Below, piece after piece: positions 14,601-26,698 of a stretch of 64,000 nucleotides of DNA; the stretch's first letter is position 1, and each line of letters begins with the position of its first letter. The notes below the pieces were generated by a model, which was given only the letters and a program-made list of their open reading frames with translations, did no database searches and was not told the DNA's origin. The position numbers and the translations under genes were made by a program. The DNA comes from Setoptus koraiensis (taxonomy: Eukaryota; Arthropoda): assembly GCA_048013815.1 (NCBI GenBank), contig CM106586.1, positions 13,764,001 through 13,828,000 on the forward strand. The letters are read 5' to 3'.

Positions 14601-16475
14601 CTAAATGGTGCTTGTGTGTCTCAAATACTGTATTGTTGGCCATTTGTTGCGATTAAAAATCATTTCCACACTTCGGCCGCCCGCTGAAAGTTCTTTTCGG
14701 CCAAGGTACAAGTATAACTTGAATCGTAATGGAAATGTTGCCCTAACAAGAGCAAGAAATAAACTAAAACGCGACGTCTCATCTTTATCATCCCGACAGA
14801 TCTGATGAATTAAAGTGAGTGTGTGTGCGATCTAAAGTTGCAGATAAAATTTTGACAAAAATCACTTTGAAATTGACGAATTTTCAACTAGTAATTCTAT
14901 AGCGGCCAGTTGAGCGGCCAGGAAACAATCTATCGGTCTCTTTGATCGCGATGGTCGTTAAACATGTAAATGCGGCCAACAGGACTCAAAATACTATCTC
15001 AAAATACCGCTATAAATCACTAGTAATGGAATGAATAAAAATATTTTTGACTTTTTCTTGATTGCCTCCTCTCCCACGTCATTATCATCTAATAAAACTC
15101 ACAATACTATTTGAGCTATTATTAATTGTCATACATTTATTAATATGTCAACACCGTAGAACTGCTCTCCAATTTAAGTTTATCACATCAACAAGTTGTT
15201 ATAATCTAGCCCGCGAGTTATTTGCTGACTTGTTGCTATATTTTTGTTTACGTTCGCCACTCACGAACAAGTAAACTATGATCTACTCATGATACAATTT
15301 TTGTTATCTAAGAAATGCATTTTCATTGGACTCTCGTTAGTCTAGTGTATTAACTCGGATGGACCAAAATAAAATAGTTGCGCGTCTCGATATCTGGCAA
15401 ACAATCTATTTTTAGCGAGTTTTGTGTGTTGCATAGATAGCGTCTACCGATAGATTATTGTATCAGGACAATTTTCGGTCACCGGCACACACAAGAATCT
15501 GCTAGCTCGCAAGCAGATTTTGATTGATTATTACAATCAATGATATCTTTCAATTAGACAATTCCAATTAGTAGTTGGCTAAAGTCATTACTGATGTGAT
15601 TGAGCATCTTGGCAACAATTGTGCTGGTGTGCGCTTCATGAGTAGCGTAACAATTACCAGCCAATAACAATTGGCAGCATTATAATGGCATCTCTCGTTT
15701 TAAGAGATTGGATCGATCTTGATTATATCAAATGTATAAATGATGTCCCTTTTCTCTCTCTCTCTCTCTCTTCCTTGGTTACAGGCGCAATTGTTGTGCA
15801 ATCGATTAAATCAGATCATTCGTGAGATTGTGTTCGGTTTGTCAATATCAGTTGACGATAGACCAGACATATGGAGATGCTATTGCATTTCACAGTCACA
15901 TGTGTCACACCACAGGAGATTTACGAGTTACTAGTGAACGTATTTATTCAATTGATCCATTGGTTATTCCCTGTTTCAATCTGGGAGAATGGATTTATAT
16001 ACTGTATTGTAGTCAGATACCAATTAGTTGGCGATGCCCGTTGGAATCATCAAATTTTGTCTTATGAAAATTCATCTCATATCAATGAGATGCACAAAAA
16101 AATTGACAACATTGTAACAAACATGTAAATGGTGATGTGAATAATCAGCGGCAAGACTCAAAAATAAACTCTCCGATTGATGAGGTCAATCTCAATCATT
16201 AGTCAAACCCGAAGAATGTTAATCTCACACATAGGTATTTAAATTTTAACAAACACTGACCAGTGACAGGTGGACACCTTCATGAGTCATTTTCGACATA
16301 TATCAGCATTGAAAATGTTAAACATACTGACAACAGTTGGATTAGTCATCAAAATTAACGCATGCCATGCTATATTTCAGACAATAGATTTTCAAAATAG
16401 ACACAACAACCGGTGCTGAGAAATAAGAGACATACAGATATATTTGCCACAAGGCTTTACCGGAGTTTAATCAAT

Positions 16476-19400
16476 ATGGACGCTATTTTTGTATTTGATC
16501 CCAGTAACGATCTGGTATTCGTTAAGACAAACAAATTGTTTCGCAGCAAAATAATCAAATATTCGGTGTCTGTGGGTTTGCTTTGCGAATGGTCCTCGGC
16601 CTCCTCTTCAAGTTATTCATCTTCTATCAATGTTGACAGTGCCAGCCTAAACTCAGCCGACGATTTGGCCAACACTATGTCAATTAATAATAATCCAAGT
16701 AGGCATAAATTTAGACAATTTCGTCAAGCCCACAAGAATGATGAATTTATGATGCGAAGTCTCACCGATCAATCTCAAGAATATCAAAATATCATCATGT
16801 TACTACTGACTCCCTATGCCGCCTCATTGAGATTGGCCTCGTATAATGGAAATTCAAATTTGCCAATTAGTGCAACATGTTCAACAAGTGATTCTACTGA
16901 CGACAAACGAGCCGGAAATAGCAAGAGGCTCATTGGTAAGAATGTGGGCTCAATATTTGGCGCAAGACAGAGGATACGACGGCAACAACAGAGCAGTAGC
17001 GACACCATCTATAGTGGTCAGCAAGAGGACGATGACGAGGACGACTACGACGACAATGACAATGACAGAAATGACCACAACATGATAGACGATTTTAGCC
17101 TGAAAAGAAACAAAATGACCACTTGTCCGCCCCCCATAGATTGCCTGAAAGATTGTTCGGTTGCCTATTGCGAAAGATATGAATACATTTTCATTTACAT
17201 GTGCCAATCTTCAACAAACAAAACGAAAGCTAGTCTATTGTGCGAAAGAATGATGCAAAAAAGAATAGATATTTTTGCCAGAATGTCTCTATTATTGTTT
17301 GGTGCATCATTAAGCTCAATGAAAAGAGAAACAAGACAAGCACTGGCCTTGCGTCAGCTATTTGATAATTGGTTCGGTCGGCAACACGACACAATATTTC
17401 TCATTGAGGTAAGTAATCTATGTTGCACTACTCGGTATCCTCTATTGATTAGCATTAGTCACATGATAATTTATCTTTCTAATTATTTTCCCAAATATTC
17501 TTTCATCATAACTTGTGGCATGCGGCTGAAAAAATGCTCACACAAATTGATGATACCGATGCTAAATTCGCTGATTTCGCCTTTACGTTGGACGATACCG
17601 AAACTGGCGGATTTGGCGTTGTTACTGTTATTATTGCATTAATTCATCATCATTCACCTACGAAAAAAAAAATCGTAATATTGAACCGATGCAACGTTGT
17701 TGTTGATCAATGATCACGAATGACTAAACAAATCACCATTTGAATGAATCACGAACATCTACTACTGTAACAACCGCAAATTATTTACCACACAATCATA
17801 TCAATGCTGCTAAACACACGATGATTGCTTTTGGTCGTAATTTTTTTCTCTCATGTCGCTTCTATATGATGGATGGTGACTGAATACGAATCGCACATTA
17901 TAAATCGCAATTTGCAATTCGCAAATTATAAAATTAATAATAACACCATTGCCATGCATGAAATGATTGCCAACAACTTGTTACTTTTTGGCTCGCTTTC
18001 ATCTCATCATCTGAAACTACACACCACAAAAGGCATTGGAGCGACTCATCGTAAGCGACAATGTAAAAGAGGCTTGCTATCAATCTATGCAATCTTTTTT
18101 AAATATAGTCCGTCAATCAAAATCAGCAACAACAACAACCGATGAAACCTATACACAGGCAATGCTTTTCTCAGATACAAAACTAATAACAAGCTCATCA
18201 TGGTAAGTACACACATAGATAAATCATTTTTCTAGTTCATTTAGTAGATAACATTTCATCATGCAGCTTTGTCTAGTGGTTATTATTGCAAATTGTATTC
18301 AGTTGAATTACTTCTAATCGCTATTGAGCGAGTCTATCACACCCACGCGCTAATGTTAGCAACAAACCAGGGCTGGTCGCCGCCTATAGCAACTGTTCGG
18401 CGTCAAGAAAAGGGCGAGAATTCCCAGAAACAGTTTAGGTCTTGGTGTATTTTTTCTTTTCCATAGGTCATTTTTGGAAAGAAAAAAACTGCCTTCTCGA
18501 AATGGGGCTATGCCTTTCCGAAAATCGTCTCAGCTCTTATAACATCATTCACGATGTGAGTTCGTCCAAACACAACAATTTCGAATAGATGGACAGATAC
18601 TAACTCTCAATCGAGAATCTTCTGTCGCGAATTTTCTGGTCTTACGTGCTGCTCGGTCACATGATGTCGTGTGTCCGAATGCGCCGTGAAATTTTCACAA
18701 CTCTCTTGTGACAATGGCAGTGTGAACGCCCACGGTGCCTTCTAACCTATTTACCATAACCAATCTTGCCTAATGATAACATCTCGAATGAATTCTATTC
18801 TGAATTCAGCCCATAAACGCAACATCTTTTATCTAATTTCGTACATTTCGTTTTATTTCACTTCCTTCGAAAAACAACAACAAAACATGAAATTGTTTTT
18901 TCGGCCAGTCGCAACTGCCGATGCATCAATAAAGAAGATATGCTCATGATTGTTATGCTGCTTAGAGTGTTCAATATGTGGCATAATAAACCATTGAGCA
19001 TGAGCGATGAGAAAGAAAACGATTCGGATGAAGAGGAGCGACAAAATGTAAAATTGAACATGTCCAATGAGTCGGGCAACGAAGACGCTGACGATGAAGA
19101 CGAATACTCGGGCCGGCGTGTCTCGCTATGTGATCGTCGAGACACAACAACTCCAACTGGCGCCTTGTGTAACCAAATCAACTGTTCGCATTCCCGGGAA
19201 ACGACGACAGTTGGAGACCATTCAAATCGGCATTTAGACGATGGCGAGCAAGACAAGGATGATCTCATAAGGATGACAAAACAGAAATGTGCCACTTCAG
19301 AGCCCAATCATCAATGCATGGCGTCGTTTGACAGTTACGACAAACATAGTGAAAATTCCGAAGTAACCTATTTGAGTGATTATGCAAGAAGCAAGCATAC

Positions 19401-22256
19401 TAATGAGATAGTGATGGTCAAGCACCAAGAAAGAAAACATCGAGAATTCGGAGAGAATGAAAACAAAACTATACCCTGTTATTGTTGTGATTATGACCGA
19501 ACGACGCAGACGACGCTCAGGCGGCAAAGGATGGCGAAAAAACAGAGCAAAGGTTTCGTTCATTCAAACAAGAAAACATCCGCGCAACCATTTCCAGATA
19601 GTCTGCTGATATTTTTATCCATATTAGATAAATCGATTCAGCAATCCATTATGGTACCTCACATGATAAGATTTATATCGTTGACCTCAGGTGTGACTGT
19701 GGTACTCATAAGTGAGGTGAGTATGACATGTGTCAGATATCGGATTGCTTTCACTTTAGATTATTTATGCAAAAGTCAGTTAATGTCAATTGAATCGTCT
19801 CGTGAATTATGTGCATGATCTAACCTTACACCCATATGTTCCTAATGATATAACTGACATAAAATGTATTTTCTAGGTGCCAACTTCAACGCTCGGTTTT
19901 CATCTCAACAAGATACTTGCATTATTGAGAAACGATTCTAATCAAGCGCCTGGAGGCAAAATTAATCTCAATCAGGTTGCCAAGATCGGTGATAGTATTA
20001 AAGCGATGAAGGAATACTTTTACTCCATTACGGCTACCAATGAATCTAATGAAAAGAAGAAATCTGTACAGAATTTAGAAAAGCGATCATCATTGCTATT
20101 GTTAGACCGGAGCTTTGACGTTTCAAAAATTTCCACTTTTGGAACTTTCGATTCGAATAGAAGACAGAAATGCGAATCTTTATTCACTAAATTGGAATAT
20201 TTAATGAGCACCATTGTACATCAATACATTACCCAATTAGTTGGACTTCATTGCGACAATCCCAAGCGTGAGGCATTGCTAGCGAATATACGTGAATCAC
20301 TACGAGAGGCCATAGATCTATTCGTGATAAAATATCAATTGAGCCTGACAGATCCGAAACAATCCCAATACAATCAGACACAGAGTGAACAAATCAATCA
20401 AGCTAAATTAATGCTTACTAGTTTAATCAGTAATTATATAGATTTCCTAGCGATAAGATCTCAATGTAACATAAATCTAGGACATCCCTATACTCATGAT
20501 ACTCTTGGTCTCATGTCTTTCGTCTATATTGATCGTTCGAGAAATGAATGTATAATTTCAGCATCAAGTATGAAAAAAGCAATCGCCGAGAATCGCACAA
20601 ACAATGACAAAACAACAATATTATCTAGCTCAGAGAGTATGTATGCCAATAATAGATAGATAATAAATGATTTTGCTTCAAGATCAATTGATTTTTCCTA
20701 TCTTAGAATGAAACTAATCTAACAAAAATAATTTTCAACAATCCACCACCAACAATAAAAAATCTTCTTCATTATTTTTCCGTTTAGAAGATATGAAAGA
20801 TGAAGAAGAGCAACTAGGAACATCACCAGAGTGTTCAATTTTATCTTGTAACTCATCTTCGACATTGACATCAGACTCAACAGATGAATCATTGGGGCCT
20901 AATAGCCGATTCAAGCTCAAACTACCAATTCATTACAGTGACAGTGGTTACAAAAGTAGAAGGAAATACCAGAAGAAAGATCCCTTGCCAAAAGGAACAC
21001 AACGAGCCGAGGATGATCTTGGAAGCTTTGTGAGCTTTATTTATAATCGGCTCGCCAATGGGCACAGTTCATTTTCAAGTAACCACGGCCTACACATTTA
21101 TTCCTACTTCCTGTGGTTCGAAGATACCTCGGTTAGATTTTGTCCCTTTTTCACTACCATTCCAACTTTTTCTGGTCTTTCGATATTCATCTCACAGAAA
21201 CACACCAATCTTGGGCGTTATATGAGTTTAAACGCATCATTGCTCTGATTCAATAATCGATCGTATTAGGAGTAATTAAGTCAGCCAATTAACCAACAGA
21301 TGATATACTGCGTACGCGTAGCATTTCCGCTGATTAATTTTTCGTGCAAACGTTTCCGTTGTCATCGAGAAAAATCTTTCTCTCACAAATAATCTGATTC
21401 AGAGAGAAGGAGGCGTTTCGACTTTTCATTGGACAATTTTCCAATGAAACAGGTCTACCGAAGAACAAGAAAGCTTTTCAAAAGCTTTAATGACTCAGTA
21501 GACTGTCACCTTTTTGTGAAATGGGAATCTTCAGTCCGTATTCACCAACTTTTCTCTCCCGTGTTCATAAAGGATCGATTCTCAATAATCCGATATCTGA
21601 ACCAGATTCAATGTTCGGATTCACAAATTAGAGTGACGCTCTCCGTTGACTCTTTACAAAGATTTGAAATTTCGGTTCTAATGTGTGACTTTTCTTATTG
21701 AGCTGCCAAGAAAAAGATTTCTTTTTTTTTGCGTTATTTGCTTGGATATATGCGTGTTAAGACACTCTCATTCCCTTTTTTCCCTAAAAACAGTATTATT
21801 AATTCAGCATCTCCATTTGTATCCTGATGGATTAAACAGGGCCAACCAATTATGCTGCAACTAAAGTCAAAAGACACTGTCTTTGGTGGGATACGAGAAG
21901 AATATTGCTCCTTCCCTAATGTTATTTGCGACAATTTTTTCGATCAATTGACTAGAAGAGTTAGCAGTTGTCTGGGCCAGATCAAACATGAAGGCGACCG
22001 AACCAATCAAGCTGATGGCCCCAAAAGCGAAAGTGCTTGCAAAAGCGAGGATAGGTGGCCAGATTTCAAGGGTGGTGGACAAGACCATAGAAAAGAAACA
22101 GTGGTGCTGGATGATCGAAATCAACATGAGATAATGTGCTTTGAGCTATTTTGTGTACATATGTCGTCTCAAATTAAGCATCGGCGCCAAATTTTGATTG
22201 ATGCTAAGAAACTGGCAGCTAGATTGTGGTACTTAAGTAGAATCAAGGGAGCCTAA
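16476..22256 (+). CDS. HPS1: HPS1, BLOC-3 complex subunit (multi-exon)
   Basis: HPS1 pairs with HPS4 to form BLOC-3, the guanine-nucleotide exchange factor for Rab32/Rab38 in lysosome-related organelle biogenesis. Exons I support: 16476-17408, 18033-18202, 18277-18438, 18909-19716, 19877-20636, 20788-21131, 21840-22256. Their phases agree at every join and the sum is divisible by 3 (1197 residues; human HPS1 is about 700). Residue blocks that match remembered human HPS1: ALERLI (exon 2), VPHMIRFISL...VVLISE (exon 4), LGLMSFVYIDRS (exon 5), YSYFLWFED (exon 6), CFELFCVHMS and AARLWYLSRIK at the C-terminus. The start MDAIFVFDPSNDLVF aligns with the HPS1 start; a frame-open upstream ATG at 16413 adds residues without family support. 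Acidic, Ser/Asp-rich inserts in exons 1 and 4 explain the extra length. Exon 3 borders and the 18909 acceptor are less certain, and about 40 family residues are missing between exons 1 and 2. Confidence 0.88.
17409..18032 (+). other. HPS1 intron that may hide an unresolved exon
   Basis: The donor (GAG|GTAAGT) and acceptor (CAAAAG|GCATTGGAG) are clear and in phase, but the human protein has roughly 40 more residues here. A frame from about 17513 encodes LWHAAEKMLTQIDDTDAKF, which resembles the LWEHFQSLL region of human HPS1, yet no AG acceptor lies close upstream in that frame. Confidence 0.4.
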
Positions 22257-22882
22257 CTGGCGTCGATGAAATGAATGATTAGTAGAGACAACCAAATTGG
22301 AGCTCATTATCAAATAATTTCAGTGAAAGCATAGGCATATACCGATGGTAATTGGATACAATCCCTCAAGAGCTGAGATGCACAGTCTATATCGTGCGAT
22401 AGAATACTGGAGCATGGAGATATTACTTATTTATGAAAAGAACGCATTTTTTATCCAACTTGCGTAGTTTGCATTGTATTGTATAGTGTCTTATTGTTTT
22501 GCTCCAAAATGTTTCCGACCTCGTGCATTTGTAGCACATGATTCGGCAAAATCTATCGAAATGTCCATGCAACGATCACGCTTATAATCGAGAGTTGCTG
22601 TTTTTTACATTATGATCGGTGACAGTGAGGGAGGGAGAGAGAGAATGTAGTGAGTTCGATGGATCATAATAACGATGTTTCAGGGGCGAATAGAGCACAA
22701 GGGGGGGAATGGCTTCAGATAGACTCGTGTCATGGATACAAAATCCACCAAAGGCATGGCAAGGTAACAAAACACATCAAAACTTGCTGTTGTGACATTC
22801 TGATTGCTATTTATAATCCTATTCCAACATCACCGGACTTTCGAAAATTGATATAAAAGTGCTGGCCGCTTTTCGATCGATC
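22257..22882. other. Intergenic spacer between HPS1 and peptide gene A
   Basis: AT-rich spacer with a GA-rich run (22620-22645) and a G-run (22700-22708). All of it is contained in the duplication; I see no coding signal. Confidence 0.6.
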
Positions 22883-22888
22883 TATAAA
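22883..22888 (+). promoter_or_regulatory. TATA box of secreted-peptide gene A
   Basis: TATAAA lies 128 bases before the ATG at 23016, preceded by CGATCGAT. The same block precedes copy B, and also occurs in a third place with no gene after it. Confidence 0.6.
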
Positions 22889-23015
22889 TCGTGTCCAATG
22901 ATAAAACACACCATATCTACAATCATCTATTTCTACAAAGAGTTATCTCTAGAAAATTTTCCTGATAACAAAATACCACGTCAGCCAACTTGTGCAAACT
23001 AACTCGTAATCTACA

Positions 23016-23471
23016 ATGCATATCGCAATCAAATTAACACTGATCTGCGCCATCTCGATGGTTGCATTCTCTTGTTTGGTATCGGCTGATGATGCCAGAT
23101 TGCAAGAATGCCAGTCGGAGTTGTCGGAACTGCAAGAATCTCTCCAATGGGTCCTTTCGACAGGTAAACAGAAACAATTGAAGGGACCATTGCAAAAAGA
23201 GATAACCGCCAAGATGGCGGAGTGCGAAAGAATAGCCCAAGGTCAAGAGCCAGAAGTTGAAGAGCCAGAAGTTCGAAAGCCAGAAGTTCAAGAGCCAGTG
23301 GTTGAAAGGGTTAGAATGTCATGGCCATCGGATGAATGTAGATTTTTCATGGGATACGAAAATTCTGAGCATCATCAGCAAATATGCGACGACTGTTGTA
23401 AAAAATATGATGAAGTTGGTGGGGTGATGTTCAATGAATGCCGCTGTTATCCCAAAAAGTGGAATAAATAA
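23016..23471 (+). CDS. Small secreted cysteine-rich protein, copy A
   Basis: 151 residues, family not recognized. Visible parts: a strong signal peptide (residues 1-24, ending FSCLVSA), a charged Gln/Glu/Leu segment likely to form a coiled coil (about 26-77), a short Glu-Pro-Glu-Val-type repeat run (about 79-98), and a C-terminal module with six cysteines spaced C-x15-C-x2-CC-x13-C-x-C ending KKWNK. The C-x3-C and C-x-C spacings recall cysteine-stabilized alpha/beta folds, but the order is not canonical, so this is only a suggestion. A TATA box lies upstream, and AATAAA overlaps and follows the stop. Copy B lies 6.2 kb downstream: signal peptide and Cys module are almost unchanged, the middle differs. 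An extracellular role is likely; the actual function is unknown. Confidence 0.75.
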   Translation: MHIAIKLTLICAISMVAFSCLVSADDARLQECQSELSELQESLQWVLSTGKQKQLKGPLQKEITAKMAECERIAQGQEPEVEEPEVRKPEVQEPVVERVRMSWPSDECRFFMGYENSEHHQQICDDCCKKYDEVGGVMFNECRCYPKKWNK

Positions 23472-23545
23472 TGAATCAAATAAATCTGTGAGATAACGCT
23501 CCAACAATGTACAGTCATCCGCGCATGACTACTAATAATCAATGT

Positions 23546-23870
23546 CCACTGTTCTCTCATAGTATTGAGGTACTATGAGTAATCTAAAATCATTCTGACA
23601 ACGTTTGCTTCACTAAGAATATGCACCTTGTAAGCTGGTTTATTTAGATAAGTGTAAGGCAAGGTGTTGTCATGTTTTGTGATTTATGTTAATCTGGAGT
23701 TAAATATCTATTATTGATATTGATTATTATAGGCAAACTCTTTTCTTTGAGTGCGTTTAAGAAGCCCAGATGTCGAAACAGATCAGAGTCACATATTGGG
23801 TTTTTATTCTCACTATCTGGTTCCACAACAAAGAATCACATTCAGACTATTTTTTAGAACCTGATTGGCA
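23546..23870. repeat. Segmental duplication, left copy of APMAP 3' flank
   Basis: Matches 31035-31387 in the same orientation. Relative to the right copy, about 1.28 kb is absent between 23531 and 23546, and a second gap of about 1.17 kb is absent at 23870/23871. Confidence 0.85.
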
Positions 23871-24575
23871 TAGTGTCGCCGGTTGCAACTGGTCACTCTC
23901 TTTTGTTGGTTGATCGGATGCTGTAGTAGCGGCCATTGAGGGATCCCATTTAGACAGATCAACACGGAACAGGCCGTTTAGTGGATCAACGACATATAAG
24001 TGATGCTCGTCAGGTGACAATCGCAATCCTAGTGGGCGCGAACAGCGCGATATTATGATATTTGTGGGTGAATATTGGGCTTGCTCGCCGTAAAAGCGAA
24101 CGTCTGAATCGCAATGGTGAAAATTGGTCGCTGTTTCGGACGTTGTTGCATCCATATGGTCACTTTGATTGGCTTGATAAATGGTCGATGGGCTATTCAA
24201 CATGGCCACCACAGTGGTCGTGTTTCGTCTCGAGTCTACATACAATATAAAACCACCTTCAACTCCCGTGTAAAAGTTGCCCGACAAATCCTCTGCCGAC
24301 GCTTCCGGCGATCTGATTTGGCCCTCAAATAATATCTCGGCGCTGTCCAATTCATCTGAGAATTGATTAGGAAATGAGGCCTTCTCATAGAAACGACGGG
24401 GGTCAAAACTGGGCTCGAATGGTGGCTGAGGCATATAATAGATGAGCAAACCAAATAAAGTTTTGCTTATGAGGAACCATATGAGAAAGCGAAATACGTT
24501 ACAATAGGATTCTTTTATGGTATCACGTTTTACATCCCGTTTGCTACCTCGGGAAAGGTAGCTTCCCATTTCCAT
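23871..24575 (-). pseudogene. Truncated APMAP copy
   Basis: The minus frame 23847-24575 repeats the membrane anchor and first ~210 residues after it of the intact APMAP gene at 31484-33340, almost base for base from 24508 down to 23871. The C-terminal ~390 codons are missing through a ~1.17-kb internal deletion, so the beta-propeller is cut after its first blades and the frame ends in new residues (CQSGSKK). Upstream of 24508 the N-terminal codons are replaced by unrelated sequence that still supplies in-frame ATGs (MEMGSYLSRGSKRDV). It can be read as a 242-residue membrane-anchored fragment, but I judge it a duplication relic. Confidence 0.8.
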
Positions 24576-25231
24576 TTTCCATTATGAAACAGGGAGATCG
24601 AATCATCCACATCCAAAATGGGAATGAGAACGGGAAAAAGGGAAACATCTTCTTTCGGAATTGATTTTGGCGCGCACATTCTGGGGCCCCTAAATTCGCC
24701 ACCCGAACCGCCCAAAACCGCCCAAAATTGAGCATGCGCACCCTGGGTGGCAATCCACCCGTATCACCACTGAAAACATATATTTCCGTGTGAGCAAGAA
24801 AAGGTCTATCAAAATCTCAACTAGAGCCCGATTTTTGGAACAATCACGCTATTTTTGAACTCAATGGTTGGGTCGCAGGAAGTTGATATTTACTAAAGGA
24901 GAAATGTCACGATAGTAGTCACGAAGGTTTCAAATCAATGAAGGAATGAAATTCTGTGTGGTTGGGTCGATTTTCGATTAGTCTTCGGCATGAATGCAGG
25001 AATATCTGAGATGTGAGATGCGAGCGTGAGAGTGAGAAGTGTGAGCAAAATTTTCTCCTGTTGAGGGCATCGCACGTGTGAGTGGTATATTTGTTGTATT
25101 TTCTACGTGCGTTAGATTGAACAAATTGCAGAGAAAACTGTATCATGGCTGCAACATTTTGCGCCCGCTCACCATAAAAGAATTCATCTGCTTTAATGAA
25201 AATCTAATAATGGCCTCCGACGAAACCTTAA
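24576..25231. other. Intergenic spacer without recognizable gene
   Basis: Contains a GC-rich patch (24660-24760) with repeated CCGCCCAAAA words and otherwise ordinary AT-rich DNA. Short open frames here have no family resemblance. Confidence 0.5.
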
Positions 25232-26698
25232 TTAGTCGTATTCACCAGTATCGCGTGTTTTGCAAAACATGTAAACCACAGCTGCAAGAATAACGCCCAG
25301 AAGAACAACCAAAGCTATCAAACCACCTTTGCCAAGACCCAGGAAATGATGAGAATGGTGAGCGACGTGGGTGGAAGCTTGATTGGCTACAGGCATGGGA
25401 TGACCTAAAGTATAGCCTATAACGCCATGGCCTACAACAGAGCCGAATTGAACTTCACCCTCGGGGTCATCCTGATCTTCCGCCAACGATCGCCTAATTG
25501 ATTCGTCGAGAACATTGACTTTGAATATTTGGGAAACTGCGAGTTCGGCCCTGCTACCCAAGCGTCTCTGCAGCCATCCGGTAACTCCGCCTGCTTGCGT
25601 GTAACACTCGATATCTGCATCGAACGAGTTGAAATTTTCAGTTTGCTCGAATTTGTGCACCGGTCGCCTCATTTTTTTTGTCTTGTCCAGGTTGACAGTG
25701 AATAAATTTTCGTCATTCAACATCCCTTGGTCCATTTTTTCCCTTACATCTTCCTCTAAATCGACTTTGGCTTCTATGAGCAGAACGCCCTGACAGAATT
25801 GAACGGCTTCGATCCATTTCTGGACCCTCGGATCGCTGCTCAGACTTCTATCTAAGCTTTCAGCATCGTTTCGGGCCAAATATCCTTTCCAGGCCAACCG
25901 AGAAATCGTGTATATCGAGCTCTGTGCGAATTGTTCAATGAGGTTGCACGCTTTTCTGGTTGCTACAAACTCGTCTACCATACTCTGTGTATTCAATGTC
26001 ATAGCCATGGAAAACTCGGAATCTTGTGTGGGTTTCAGTGATTCAGTGAGTATGAGATTTTCTACTTTTGTAAACACATTTGGGGTGTATTTCATGGCAA
26101 TACTCAGTAGCTTGCGCGTGCTTTTAGAAAGATCCTTGATCTGGCTCTCATCAAGTTTTGTCTTTTTCGCCTCTGACATGGCAATCACTCTGTCTAGACT
26201 TTCCACTAAATCAGAATTACTATTCTCTGCCGATTGTAGTTTCTCCGCCAAAGATTTCTTACAAGTCAGAGCAACTTGGCCTGCTAGAAGTCGGAAAAAG
26301 CGAGCCAATCTATTCCTCTGTATACGTTTGAGGTATTTACCATGACTGGCATTGGCTTTCAACTGTTTGTGAAATTGCAACAATTCATCTGCAAAGTCGG
26401 GCTCGCACACAGAATGACGTGTGCCGGCTTGTTGGACAATTTCCTTCAACGCCCGGATATCATCGAAACCATTTACACTGCGAATACACCTGTTGAGAAT
26501 CGCACTTTTTTCCTCGCTCAATCCATCCGTGTTATCGTTTTCGAGCGCTATCTCTGTGAACTGCAGAAATGCAGGAATCGTCTCGGTTGCTTTCACCGAG
26601 GAAACGCATCCCTCTTTGCTGATAGCTTCGACGTCAGAAGAGTAAATTAAACAAGCACATATCACGTAGACAATAGCGAGCAGTTTCAGTTGAGCCAT
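25232..26698 (-). CDS. Single-pass membrane protein, His-rich-linker family, member 1
   Basis: 488 residues in one exon, not a family I recognize. Order: signal peptide (1-25, MAQLKLLAIVYVICACLIYS), an extracellular helical region with scattered conserved cysteines (CIRSVNGF, VCEPDFADELL, GQVALTCKKSL, RKACNLIEQ, FCQGVLL), a conserved CYTQAGGVTGWLQRRLG motif (about 372-388), a DPEGEVQFG motif, a His-rich linker (VAHHSHHFLG), a transmembrane helix (about 456-478) and a short tail. Two paralogues lie at 43239-44798 and 48431-50041, and decayed pieces at about 42.8 and 48.0 kb. The topology suggests a type I cell-surface protein with a large ectodomain. The ligand or role is unknown. Confidence 0.8.
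   Translation of the reverse strand: MAQLKLLAIVYVICACLIYSSDVEAISKEGCVSSVKATETIPAFLQFTEIALENDNTDGLSEEKSAILNRCIRSVNGFDDIRALKEIVQQAGTRHSVCEPDFADELLQFHKQLKANASHGKYLKRIQRNRLARFFRLLAGQVALTCKKSLAEKLQSAENSNSDLVESLDRVIAMSEAKKTKLDESQIKDLSKSTRKLLSIAMKYTPNVFTKVENLILTESLKPTQDSEFSMAMTLNTQSMVDEFVATRKACNLIEQFAQSSIYTISRLAWKGYLARNDAESLDRSLSSDPRVQKWIEAVQFCQGVLLIEAKVDLEEDVREKMDQGMLNDENLFTVNLDKTKKMRRPVHKFEQTENFNSFDADIECYTQAGGVTGWLQRRLGSRAELAVSQIFKVNVLDESIRRSLAEDQDDPEGEVQFGSVVGHGVIGYTLGHPMPVANQASTHVAHHSHHFLGLGKGGLIALVVLLGVILAAVVYMFCKTRDTGEYD

Larger units (their letters stand above)
1..15780. other. Gene-poor repeat-rich region, no supported gene
   Basis: I see no reading frame here that looks like a conserved protein. 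All open frames are short, overlap on both strands and follow simple repeats (poly-Gln, poly-Val, poly-Cys or poly-Thr depending on frame). The DNA is rich in CAA, CAG, GT/CA and GGCC/GCCGGC words and in recurrent TTRCRYAA octamers. This composition stops near 11-13 kb and returns after 58.6 kb. It could be intergenic regulatory DNA or a long intron of a gene lying outside the window. Some CA-rich stretches (about 100-200 and 1480-1620) resemble 5' untranslated exons but have no decisive splice or start signal. Confidence 0.6.
22229..23531. repeat. Segmental duplication, left copy (HPS1 tail + peptide gene A)
   Basis: This segment, starting inside the last eight HPS1 codons (YLSRIKGA, stop), is repeated in the same orientation at 28402-29752. 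It includes the HPS1 3' flank, a TATA promoter and the small secreted-peptide gene. Identity is very high in the flanks and promoter and lower in the middle of the peptide gene. 3' flank similarity resumes at 23546-23870, matching 31035-31387. Confidence 0.9.

Noticed and set aside
21867-22127. Minus-strand hydrophobic frame (86 codons)
   Set aside because: Antisense of the last HPS1 exon, whose plus-strand product aligns to the conserved HPS1 C-terminus.
25908-26645. Plus-strand frames of 74-145 codons over the membrane-protein gene
   Set aside because: Antisense shadows of the intact minus-strand 488-residue gene.
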